A stretch of DNA of 64,000 nucleotides from Candidatus Poribacteria bacterium (GTDB lineage Bacteria; Poribacteria; WGA-4E; WGA-3G): NCBI GenBank assembly GCA_026710795.1, contig JAPOQK010000088.1:48417-112416 (forward strand). Reading direction: 5' to 3'. Shown piece after piece: positions 18,212 through 25,422 of this stretch. A program made the position numbers and the translations under genes. Under the pieces are notes generated by a model. That model was not told the DNA's origin and searched no databases. It saw only the letters and a program-made list of their open reading frames with translations. Within the stretch, counting starts at the first letter, position 1. Every line of letters begins with the position of its first letter.

Positions 18212-18955
18212 TTAACCATCGTATCGGAGGTTTTTACCATTATCTACTCCTCCCTGATGCCAAACCCATACATTCCGGAAAAATGCTTGTTTTTCAGAAG
18301 GTAACCCATCAATTATATGTTTTGGCACGGTCGGTTTATGAAATTGACACCCAACAAAATTATAGCAATTAAAGACAGCAATACGCGGACGATCCGGATT
18401 CTTCCACGTATCACCAGAATGGCAAAGATTTTCAGTGAATATAATCGCAGAACCGGGCGGGCAACTATATGTCTCAAAAAGTGGGGATTCTGTTGTTCGA
18501 AGGGACTCTGGAATTTGGAAGTTCGATTTGTGGCTTCCGGGTAGGAAAAGAGTGCCACCTTCACCTGCCTTAACTTCGTTTAACTCAAACACAACTCGCG
18601 TCAAGGCTGAGTATATCTTACCATTTGTACACTGATAACTAAAATTCGGGTTAACATTTCGTACGCCACCATGCGGCTGCGGTCCACCATTCCCCATAGA
18701 ACGGTAGGTGAACCAACTTGATTCCATCCGAACTTCACCTAATATTTCCTTGAGGACAGCCATGATAGCAGGATGGTCTATTAACATTGAGGACGCACCA
18801 CCAGGAAACTGACGTTCATGTGGCGGTAACGCTTCTGCATTAGTTCGAATGGTATCAACCTGAGCTTTAAGTTCAGCAACTTCTGAGGTTGACAACACCT
18901 CGGGTATTAAGAGATACCCTTTTAAGTCAAATATAAATTTCTGTTCTTCAGTCAT
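18212..18955 (-). CDS. Phytanoyl-CoA-dioxygenase-like protein with HGG in place of HxD
   Basis: The 247-residue protein has the PhyH layout: an N-terminal helix pair (EEQKFIFDLKGYLLIPEVLS), a strand with SSWFTYRSMGNGG, GEGGTLFLPGSHKSNF, and the distal CHSGDTWKNPDRPR with the second His and the 2-oxoglutarate Arg. Where canonical Fe(II)/2-oxoglutarate oxygenases have HxD, this one reads PHGGVRN, so the carboxylate ligand appears to be Gly. That loss is a hallmark of related iron halogenases but is also seen in uncharacterised PhyH relatives. It is the first gene of a four-gene run with two membrane proteins and an MDR dehydrogenase. Confidence 0.85.
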   Translation of the reverse strand: MTEEQKFIFDLKGYLLIPEVLSTSEVAELKAQVDTIRTNAEALPPHERQFPGGASSMLIDHPAIMAVLKEILGEVRMESSWFTYRSMGNGGPQPHGGVRNVNPNFSYQCTNGKIYSALTRVVFELNEVKAGEGGTLFLPGSHKSNFQIPESLRTTESPLFETYSCPPGSAIIFTENLCHSGDTWKNPDRPRIAVFNCYNFVGCQFHKPTVPKHIIDGLPSEKQAFFRNVWVWHQGGVDNGKNLRYDG

Positions 18956-19275
18956 GGGATTCCTCTCTCGTAGACAATGTTTAACTAATATAATGATTGT
19001 AGCAGGATTCTATTTTAATTGAAATGGAAAACAGGTTTTACGTACGATATGTTTATGTGCATTAATGTCTGTTCCTTATTGTAGGAGCGAGCACAGCGAT
19101 CTCAGACATACATTGTAGATTAATCAAACTGAATCACAGAAAACCCACATAAAACATATTGGATATATATTGTTCAATAAATCCACAACCCATTCTAATC
19201 TCCACCTCCCTGCGTTATAATACTATCACTATGAAAACCACAATACTCACATACAAACCCAACATAACCAGATTC

Positions 19276-19308
19276 GTAGGTCGGAGCGAGCGGAGCGACC
19301 TCCGACAT
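19276..19308. repeat. Dispersed 33-base palindromic repeat, copy 2
   Basis: The near-symmetric copy reads GTAGGTCGGAGCGAGC, a GG-AGC centre, then GACCTCCGACAT. It is the most self-complementary of the three copies and can form a long hairpin. Compare 15868-15900 and 63397-63429. Confidence 0.85.
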
Positions 19309-19509
19309 GGAAAACATAATGAAACTATACGTGTCGTAGGTAATTTTTATTTCACCGATCTACAGATTATGCATCAACCAGTCTGTATAACTGTATATGG
19401 GTTTTGCAAACCAAGTTTTCTAAGTTTCATAGTTTCATGTCTGATAAATTACGAAGGTTGGTCGAGACAAGCAAAGACCAAAAAGGAGCAAAAAAAAAAA
19501 ATGAAAATT

Positions 19510-19559
19510 CGCGTCACATGCCTTATCCTGACTGAATTCTTTAAGTCACATGTGACGCG
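19510..19559. repeat. 11-base inverted repeat after a poly-A tract
   Basis: CGCGTCACATG (19510-19520) pairs exactly with CATGTGACGCG (19549-19559) across a 28-base loop. A poly-A run of about 12 bases precedes it. On the minus strand the hairpin followed by this T-rich run would look like an intrinsic terminator, but no minus-strand gene lies upstream close enough to use it. Confidence 0.5.
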
Positions 19560-19724
19560 CAAAAGGTCACAATTTTAAACACATACTGATAAACAATGTA
19601 AGAGTAAAATAACAGATATAGGTTCGTTTTTCTCTACCCGGTCTATAAGAGATTATATTGAATTGTGAAAAATATATCCGAAAAAATCGAAAACGAAATA
19701 AACCTGCCGGTTAATACTGAATTC

Positions 19725-19753
19725 TTGACAACACCACATAGATGTGCTATACT
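19725..19753 (+). promoter_or_regulatory. Near-consensus sigma70 promoter for the 19.8-24 kb operon
   Basis: TTGACA (19725-19730) and TATACT (19748-19753) are separated by exactly 17 bases. Transcription would begin near 19760, about 85 bases before the first gene. It is the best promoter match in this plus-strand block. Confidence 0.75.
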
Positions 19754-19843
19754 TACAAAACAGTTTTTATGAATAACTTACAAGACTAACATTGTGAGTT
19801 GACAAGCAACCTAAGAACAAAATAACAATGGAGTGCAATAGTG

Positions 19844-20434
19844 ATGGACATCAAACAAGCATTAGATAGTAAAATTTCCAATTTCAATTTACTTGAACAT
19901 CCGTTTTACCAAGCATGGAGTACTGGAGAACTACCAGTTGAGGCATTAAAGTGTTATGCGCGGGAATATGGTGCCTTTATCTCAACACTCCCAAACGGAT
20001 GGGAAACACTTAACGATGATGAGACAGTAGAAGAGGAAACAGAACACATTGAAATGTGGGAAGATTTTGCTGATGGTCTTAACACAAAGATTTCTGATGC
20101 ACAGATACCCCAAGTGAAAATGCTTATAGATACCGCAGACAAACTCTTTTCAAACGACGAAACAGCATTAGGAGCACTTTATGCTTTTGAGGCACAACAG
20201 CCAGAAACTGCAAAATCCAAATTGGCTGGTTTGAAGGAATTCTATCAACTTCCAGATAAAGTGGAACCCTATTTTGTGACGCATTCTCACAATGAACACG
20301 AGGCTGAAAAACTACTGGACCGAATCGGTACGTTACCATCAGATTCTCAAAAAACTGTAGTCCAAGCATGTGAGCAGATGAGTAGTGCCTTATGGGATGC
20401 ACTCACCGGAATCCACGATGCCGAATGCGCATGA
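19844..20434 (+). CDS. Heme-oxygenase-fold (TENA/PqqC/CADD-like) protein
   Basis: The 196-residue all-helical protein starts with NLLEHPFYQAWSTGELPVEA and then LKCYAREYGAFISTLPNGWE, the usual opening of the TENA/PqqC/CADD family of heme-oxygenase-like proteins, several of which are diiron oxidases. Candidate metal ligands are E and H in EEETEHIEMWEDF, E in YAFEAQQPETAKSKL, and the His-rich FVTHSHNEHEAEKLL. The last does not match the HxxxDxxH of CADD exactly, so a diiron site is uncertain. The ATG at 19844 is preceded by GGAG; a GTG three bases earlier has slightly better spacing. It leads a plus-strand operon and overlaps the next gene. Confidence 0.65.
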   Translation: MDIKQALDSKISNFNLLEHPFYQAWSTGELPVEALKCYAREYGAFISTLPNGWETLNDDETVEEETEHIEMWEDFADGLNTKISDAQIPQVKMLIDTADKLFSNDETALGALYAFEAQQPETAKSKLAGLKEFYQLPDKVEPYFVTHSHNEHEAEKLLDRIGTLPSDSQKTVVQACEQMSSALWDALTGIHDAECA

Positions 20435-20804
20435 TACTGTAAAAGCGTATTTTGATGCACTTGTTGCAAAGGATGCTGAAACCCTTATTGCAATGATGCT
20501 TCCTACTGCGCACTATGTAAAGATCGGTACAGACGCAGACGAAGTCATTGAAGGCACAGAAAATATTCCTGCTTATTACAGAAATCATGTCGCAAGTACT
20601 GAGGATTTTAGCATCTCCTTCATTAACCTTGATGTGCAAGAACGCGAAAATATCGCATGGTTCTACACACGTCAGGTCTGGAAACTCAAGTGGAAAGGCA
20701 CCGCAGAAGAATTCGTTATGCGAATGACAGGTGTATTGGAATTGCTTGATGGTTCGTGGAAGTTCGCGCAGATACACGCATCAATCGGTGTACCTACTTC
20801 TTAG
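20418..20804 (+). CDS. NTF2-like / SnoaL-fold protein
   Basis: The 128-residue protein from the ATG at 20418 (MPNAHDTVKAYFDALVAKDA) has the cone-shaped NTF2 pattern: an N-terminal helix, ETLIAMMLPTAHYVKIGTDA, EGTENIPAYYRNHV, then long strands with TRQVWKLKWKG and a C-terminal strand DGSWKFAQIHASIGVP. Members include small enzymes and binding proteins, often called SnoaL-like or DUF4440. No catalytic residues can be assigned. Its start overlaps the preceding gene by 17 bases and the HAD gene follows after 18 bases, so the three are probably cotranscribed. Confidence 0.72.
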   Translation: MPNAHDTVKAYFDALVAKDAETLIAMMLPTAHYVKIGTDADEVIEGTENIPAYYRNHVASTEDFSISFINLDVQERENIAWFYTRQVWKLKWKGTAEEFVMRMTGVLELLDGSWKFAQIHASIGVPTS

Positions 20805-20822
20805 TCGTTGGAGGAGAATTCC

Positions 20823-21520
20823 TTGAATATTACCGTTATCTCTTTTGATGGTGACATGACCTTATGGGATTTTCTAAGGTTATGCGACATTCCCTTAAAC
20901 AGACGTTAACTGAGCTGCAAAAGCAAGTTCCCACGCAACGGGCATTAGAGTTAACAATTGAACTGATGGTTTGGATTCGAGAACAATATGCACAAGAGGT
21001 AAAAGGAAAAATCTGGAACCTTGAAGAGATAAGAAAAGGCGCGTTTGAACGAACGCTTGAATATGTCGGATACCCAGATAAAGACCTCGCCGAACACCTA
21101 AATACGATATATCTGAAACACCGTTTTGAAGATATAGAGTTGTATCCAGATGTTATACCGACCTTTGACGTTTTAGCACCGCATTTCAAGTTAGGCTTAC
21201 TTTCAAATGGTAACACCTATCCTGAACGATGTGGACTTCAAGACCGTTTTGAATTTGTCATTTTCTCCCAAGATGTACAGGTCGAAAAACCTAATCCCAA
21301 AATATTTGAGATAACTACCCAGCAAGCAGGTTGTGAATTCTCACAGCTGCTGCATGTAGGCGATTCGCTTGAGAACGATGTAGCAGGGGCAAAAAATGTC
21401 GGGGTACCATCTGTTTGGCTTAACCGCCAAGGGGTAAGCAACAACACAGATATTCAACCCGAATATGAAATAACTACATTGGCTGAAATTCCCGGAATTT
21501 TAGGATTATATAGGAGATAA
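20823..21520 (+). pseudogene. HAD-family phosphatase gene with a one-base frameshift
   Basis: The expected N-terminal HAD motif is encoded from a TTG at 20823 (VISFDGDMTLWDF, containing DxD) with GGAGGAG 6 bases upstream. The rest (KVMRHSLKQTL onward) lies in another frame: motif II LGLLSNGN, motif III EKPNPKIFEI, motif IV LHVGDSLENDVAGAKNVGV. Adding one T to the run TTTT at 20870-20873 would join them as DFSKVMRH. Without it translation from the TTG stops at 20907. Either the gene is freshly broken, or a base is missing in the assembly, or frameshifting occurs. An internal ATG at 20864 would give a protein without the catalytic Asp. Confidence 0.85.
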
Positions 21521-21522
21521 TA

Positions 21523-21804
21523 ATGATGATTGTACTTTCTGAAGAACTTCGGCAAGCAGTGAAGAATTCTAAGGACAATTTTGTACGCCTTGTGGACCCG
21601 GAAACAAATGCAGAATATGTTGTGTTACCTGCAGAAACATACGCGCAGATGCAGGTAATACAATACGATGACAGTCCTATATCTGAAGATGAAAAGAAAG
21701 CTATACTTGTAGAATTGGGTCTTAGTATTGGTTGGGATGATCCGGAAATGGACGTTTACAATGAACTTGATCCGCGGAGAGAAAATGGAAGTATAACGCG
21801 GTGA
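21523..21804 (+). CDS. Probable antitoxin partner of the adjacent MazF-like gene
   Basis: This 93-residue acidic protein starts at 21523 with AGGAG six bases upstream. It has an N-terminal SEELRQAVKNSKDNFVRLVD stretch, then PETNAEYVVLPAETYAQMQV, and a C-terminal acidic helix (EDEKKAILVELGLSIGWDDPEM). It resembles small proteins that sit immediately 5' of PemK/MazF toxins, and it overlaps such a gene by 20 bases. The family is not one I can name with certainty. Confidence 0.6.
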   Translation: MMIVLSEELRQAVKNSKDNFVRLVDPETNAEYVVLPAETYAQMQVIQYDDSPISEDEKKAILVELGLSIGWDDPEMDVYNELDPRRENGSITR

Positions 21805-22144
21805 AATTGTACTTGTGGATTTTCCATATAGTAACCACACTGAATACAAGACACGTCCAGCACTTGTTGTACAAGCAGATTCTTGGAATCAACGGCTTAA
21901 TGCTACAATTCTCGCTGGTATTACAAGTAGTAGTCATCGAAGGGTCGGGGCAAATACGCAGTATTACATTACACTTTCAACAACCGACGGAGAACTATCA
22001 GGACTTCGTCATGATTCAGTCGTTCAATGTGACAAATTAATCACATACAACCAAAACCATATCCTGAGGGTTATCGGTAGACTTTCCCAAATCGCTATGA
22101 AACAGATAGATGTATGTCTAAAATCTGCTTTAGGCATTCAGTAG
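21785..22144 (+). pseudogene. MazF/PemK-like toxin gene interrupted by an early stop
   Basis: Starting at the ATG at 21785, which has GGAGAGAAA directly upstream, the frame reads M-E-V, a TAA at 21794-21796, then RGEIVLVDFPYSNHTEYK and TRPALVVQADSWN, the hallmark start of MazF/PemK. The stop therefore lies at codon 4 where Lys or Gln is expected. The rest is open to 22144 (GITSSSHRR, VIGRLSQIAMKQID). A GTG at 21815 could re-initiate but would drop the first beta-strand. The most economical reading is a toxin disabled by a nonsense mutation, beside its intact antitoxin gene. Confidence 0.75.
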
Positions 22145-22188
22145 ATAAATAGGTTGGTTATGATCAAGATTATTCCCTACAATACACA

Positions 22189-23211
22189 ATGCCAAAACGC
22201 AATTATTACACCATATTGAATGTATCCTCCGATGCATCTACTCATGAAATAAAGAGAGCATACAGACAACTTGCACTAAAATATCATCCTGATAAAAGCA
22301 CGGACAATAAGGCTTCTGCAGCAAAATTTCAAGAGATAACAGAGACTTATGAGGTATTATGTGATAATACGAAACGGGAACTTTACAACCAAAATCAACC
22401 ATCTAATTTAAATCAAACTGTTAATTACGATGTCGTTTATGATAATAATGGCAGCGAGATGGTACTGATTCCCGCTGGTGAATTTATCATGGGAAGTAAC
22501 GATGGAGATACAGACGAAGTGCCAACACATGCCGTCTATATTGACGATTTTTTGATGGATAGGCACCCCGTCACAAATGCCGAATACAAAGCATTCATTG
22601 ATGAAAACCCAAAATGGCGAAAGGACAGAATCCCAAAAAATTACCATGATGGAAACTACTTAAAACTTTGGGATGACGATAGTTGTTTCGCAATGTCGAA
22701 AACCAACCATCCTGTTGTCGCAGTAAGTTGGTATGCTGCAATGGCGTATGCACAATGGGCAGAGAAACGACTGCCGACAGAAGCGGAATGGGAAAAAGCT
22801 GCACGTGGTGGGTTAATAGGTAAAAAATATCCGTGGGGTAATTCAATAAATAAATACAATGCAAACTACGGCAACAACTGGGATGGACGAATTGCTACAA
22901 TTCGCACAACACCTGTTGGAAGTTATACACCGAATGGATACGGTTTGTGTGATATGGTAGGCAATGTTCGTGAATGGTGTCTTGACGCTTATCAATCCGA
23001 TTTCTATGAAAATTCACCAAGTCGAAATCCAATTGCAGGGGACAGTATAAAGAGAATTCTCTCAAATTATAAATCAGTCAAAAATTCACGGGTTTTTCGT
23101 GGAGGAACATGGTATTACCCGTCAGATTATTTACGGGTTTCGCATCGGTCAAGAGACATTCCCATTTTTGCTGTTACAAGCATAGGATTTCGATGTGTAA
23201 AAAAGGATTAA
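22189..23211 (+). CDS. J-domain protein fused to a degenerate FGE/sulfatase-modifying domain
   Basis: The 340-residue protein begins with a DnaJ domain (about residues 4-67: YYTILNVSSDASTHEIKRAY, HPD at 33-35, KFQEITETYEVLCD). A linker of about 20 residues leads to a formylglycine-generating-enzyme-type domain (about 88-338: MVLIPAGEFIMGSNDGDTDE, RLPTEAEWEKAARGG, YGLCDMVGNVREWCLDAYQS, FRGGTWYYPSDYLRVS, SIGFRCVKK). In true FGE the C-terminal segment has two active-site Cys; here those places read Tyr and Ser. It is therefore likely a C-type-lectin-fold binding domain and not an active FGE. J-domain tethering would recruit DnaK. The gene lies 44 bases after the broken toxin and 4 before a dioxygenase gene. 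Confidence 0.85.
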   Translation: MPKRNYYTILNVSSDASTHEIKRAYRQLALKYHPDKSTDNKASAAKFQEITETYEVLCDNTKRELYNQNQPSNLNQTVNYDVVYDNNGSEMVLIPAGEFIMGSNDGDTDEVPTHAVYIDDFLMDRHPVTNAEYKAFIDENPKWRKDRIPKNYHDGNYLKLWDDDSCFAMSKTNHPVVAVSWYAAMAYAQWAEKRLPTEAEWEKAARGGLIGKKYPWGNSINKYNANYGNNWDGRIATIRTTPVGSYTPNGYGLCDMVGNVREWCLDAYQSDFYENSPSRNPIAGDSIKRILSNYKSVKNSRVFRGGTWYYPSDYLRVSHRSRDIPIFAVTSIGFRCVKKD

Positions 23212-23215
23212 GTCA

Positions 23216-24025
23216 ATGATGACACCTGAACAACGTTATCTTTTTGATGTTACTGGATACTTACACCTAAAGAATGTAATTACTGGTGAAGAATTGAAAG
23301 CAGCGCAGGAAGCAGCTGATAGTTATATTAACGCGTCCCCCGATGAACTTCCATCTGGTTTTGATTCCAGTGGCAAACACCTTCCAAACGGTTTGGCATT
23401 CTCAAGGGCTTTGGAAGCACTTACGATGCATCCAGCCACCTGGTCCATCATCAAGGAACTGACTGACAACAAGCCACAACTATTTCGTGGGACGATGATT
23501 GCAGACCGTGATGGGATGTCGGAGTCTGAGGAAGCATTACACCTGCATTGTGCAAGGGAAGATTATGGACGAGACAGCAACTGTTTTGAGAACCGAAACG
23601 GTAAAATCTATTGTGATGATTTCGTCGTTTTTCCGTATTTGACAGATGTACACCCGGGTGATGGTGGATTGTTGGTGGTTCCCGGTTCACACAAAGCCGA
23701 ATACGACCGTCCCCAGCACATCTTCAATAACGGCACAATTGATGATGTTAACCAAATACCACAAGGCATTGAAAACATTACACCAAAAGCCGGTGATGTT
23801 GTGATAATCTCTGAACTCTTGACGCACGGGGCACTGCCTTGGAAACCAAAGGACAGGAAACGTTGTTTTCTTGTATTGCGCTATAGACCACAACACAAAG
23901 GTGAAAGTCGTATGCCAGCAGAACTAAGAGATCGCTTAGCACCTGAAACGCAGGAATTAATTGCACAAGCAGACATTAATCACACCAAAGAAATCGTAAA
24001 AAAGGATGTTATCAGATTGACCTGA
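23216..24025 (+). CDS. Phytanoyl-CoA-dioxygenase-like protein with HCA in place of HxD
   Basis: The 269-residue protein has the PhyH fold: PEQRYLFDVTGYLHLKNVIT at the N-terminus, GDGGLLVVPGSHKAEYD, and GDVVIISELLTHGALPWKPK with the distal His and a following Arg in DRKR. The position of the canonical HxD reads LHLHCARED, aligned by distance to the downstream NGK segment, so Asp is replaced by Ala, as in iron-dependent halogenases. This could be a halogenase, a non-catalytic protein or an enzyme with another ligand. It is the last gene of the plus-strand block and starts 4 bases after the J-domain/FGE gene. Confidence 0.82.
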   Translation: MMTPEQRYLFDVTGYLHLKNVITGEELKAAQEAADSYINASPDELPSGFDSSGKHLPNGLAFSRALEALTMHPATWSIIKELTDNKPQLFRGTMIADRDGMSESEEALHLHCAREDYGRDSNCFENRNGKIYCDDFVVFPYLTDVHPGDGGLLVVPGSHKAEYDRPQHIFNNGTIDDVNQIPQGIENITPKAGDVVIISELLTHGALPWKPKDRKRCFLVLRYRPQHKGESRMPAELRDRLAPETQELIAQADINHTKEIVKKDVIRLT

Positions 24026-24067
24026 CAGACAGATGTCTAAGGTTATTATAAGCAGAAGATAAACAAA

Positions 24068-25333
24068 TCACTGACCCAATTTCTTTAATTCAGCTTTTAC
24101 AGGTTTCACACACCGGAAACCGACATTAGTATATTCTTTCACAGGATAAGTGGCATTGCGTTGAGAAACCCGTAATTCATCGGTCCCGGACGCGTGGGAA
24201 CCGCCTCGAGTTACGCGGTGTGTGATTATGGTTCTTGAATTTTCTATCGTATCTATTATATCTTTTCCTGCAATTGGATTCTCAAGCGGAGAATTCTCAT
24301 AGAAATCTGGATCGTATTCATCAAGACACCACTCCCACACGTTACCTGCCATATCGTATAGACCATAAGGATTAGGGAGGAAACTTCCCACAGGTGAGTT
24401 AAATCTATATCCATCATCCACATCTTCATCCGCCCAAGAAATACGCTTATCCACACCATCAAAATTCCATACTAAGTCAACAGTATTCTTATCCGCATAA
24501 TTACACTGTGTGCCATCAGGCGGTTCGTTTCCCCAAGGGTATATATGTCCACTCAATCCACCACGCGCTGCTTTTTCCCATTCTGCTTCAGTAGGTAGAC
24601 GTTTACCTGCCCATTTCGCGTATGCTATGGCGTCGTGCCAACCTACACCTATCACAGGATAATCGTCCGTTGGAGAACGCTCGATAACCCAATCAGGTAA
24701 CGAACTGTGACCTGTTGCTCTAACAAACTGACTATATTCTCCTCTGGTTACTTCGTGAATATCAATATAGAAAGCATCAATATAGACCGTATGAACCGGC
24801 TTTTCATGGTCAGTTCCTTTATCATATCCCATGCTAAAATCTCCTTCAGGAATTAGCACCATGCCTTCAGGGATTACCTCAGTATCAGGATCAACTGACA
24901 GAACAAACGATGGGGTTGTAATTGTTGTGGATGCGCCTAACACATATTCACTTAACTCATCCTCGGACGAGATGCCAGAATCAACTAACGAATATTCCTT
25001 TGTAATCCCATCCGTAATGGGTAAAATTGACACATCCCATTCCACAGATGTATCCATCAGCACTGTAAAATTCTGTGACAGAGGTCCCCTTCTCATAATT
25101 TGCCAAATGTGAAACGACTCCTTCCCATCGGTGTCAAATTTTATCAAAACTGGTATTTCCTTGATAAGAGGCTTCACAGTCAGCATAAATTCTGCTTTTC
25201 CAACCTCTATGTACCCCACAAATTCTAAGTTAACTTCTGGGATTACAGGTTCTCGTTCCTCCGTTTCACTGCACCCTAATATAGAACATATAAGAAACAC
25301 GAAAAACAATCGCTTGGCAATCATTAGTTTCAC
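24068..25333 (-). CDS. Lipoprotein with FGE/sulfatase-modifying-fold domain
   Basis: The GTG at 25333 has GGAGG six bases upstream and gives a 421-residue protein with the signal LFFVFLICSILGCSE; the lipobox Cys is about residue 21. An N-terminal region of about 150 residues of beta-like sequence precedes the FGE-fold domain (GMVLIPEGDFSMGYDKGTDH, RLPTEAEWEKAARGG, YDMAGNVWEWCLDEY, RGGSHASGTDELRVSQRN, NVGFRCVKP). The two catalytic Cys of formylglycine-generating enzymes are absent. It is a surface or periplasmic lipoprotein with a lectin-like fold, not a sulfatase-maturing enzyme. It converges with the plus-strand operon. Confidence 0.85.
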   Translation of the reverse strand: MKLMIAKRLFFVFLICSILGCSETEEREPVIPEVNLEFVGYIEVGKAEFMLTVKPLIKEIPVLIKFDTDGKESFHIWQIMRRGPLSQNFTVLMDTSVEWDVSILPITDGITKEYSLVDSGISSEDELSEYVLGASTTITTPSFVLSVDPDTEVIPEGMVLIPEGDFSMGYDKGTDHEKPVHTVYIDAFYIDIHEVTRGEYSQFVRATGHSSLPDWVIERSPTDDYPVIGVGWHDAIAYAKWAGKRLPTEAEWEKAARGGLSGHIYPWGNEPPDGTQCNYADKNTVDLVWNFDGVDKRISWADEDVDDGYRFNSPVGSFLPNPYGLYDMAGNVWEWCLDEYDPDFYENSPLENPIAGKDIIDTIENSRTIITHRVTRGGSHASGTDELRVSQRNATYPVKEYTNVGFRCVKPVKAELKKLGQ

Positions 25334-25422
25334 TTCTTTCCTCCGTGTGTAATTTATCCAGATATTACCCAATATATGTTACAAGTCATAAAAGTGTATA
25401 TTATCTAAATGGCTATAGCAGC

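Larger units (their letters stand above)
18956..19724. other. Gene-poor intergenic region with repeats
   Basis: The space between divergent operons holds no credible gene. It contains a palindromic copy at 19276-19308, a diverged relative at 19081-19110 (GTAGGAGCGAGCACAGCGAT), a run of ten or more A at about 19489-19501, and an 11-base inverted repeat at 19510-19520/19549-19559. A 139-codon frame at 19159-19578 runs across the palindrome and has no family resemblance. Confidence 0.7.

Noticed and set aside
19159..19578. A 139-codon plus-strand frame
   Set aside because: It crosses a palindromic repeat and an inverted repeat, has no ribosome site and no family resemblance.
24068..25333. An active sulfatase-modifying formylglycine enzyme
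   Set aside because: Its fold is right, but both catalytic Cys positions are replaced.
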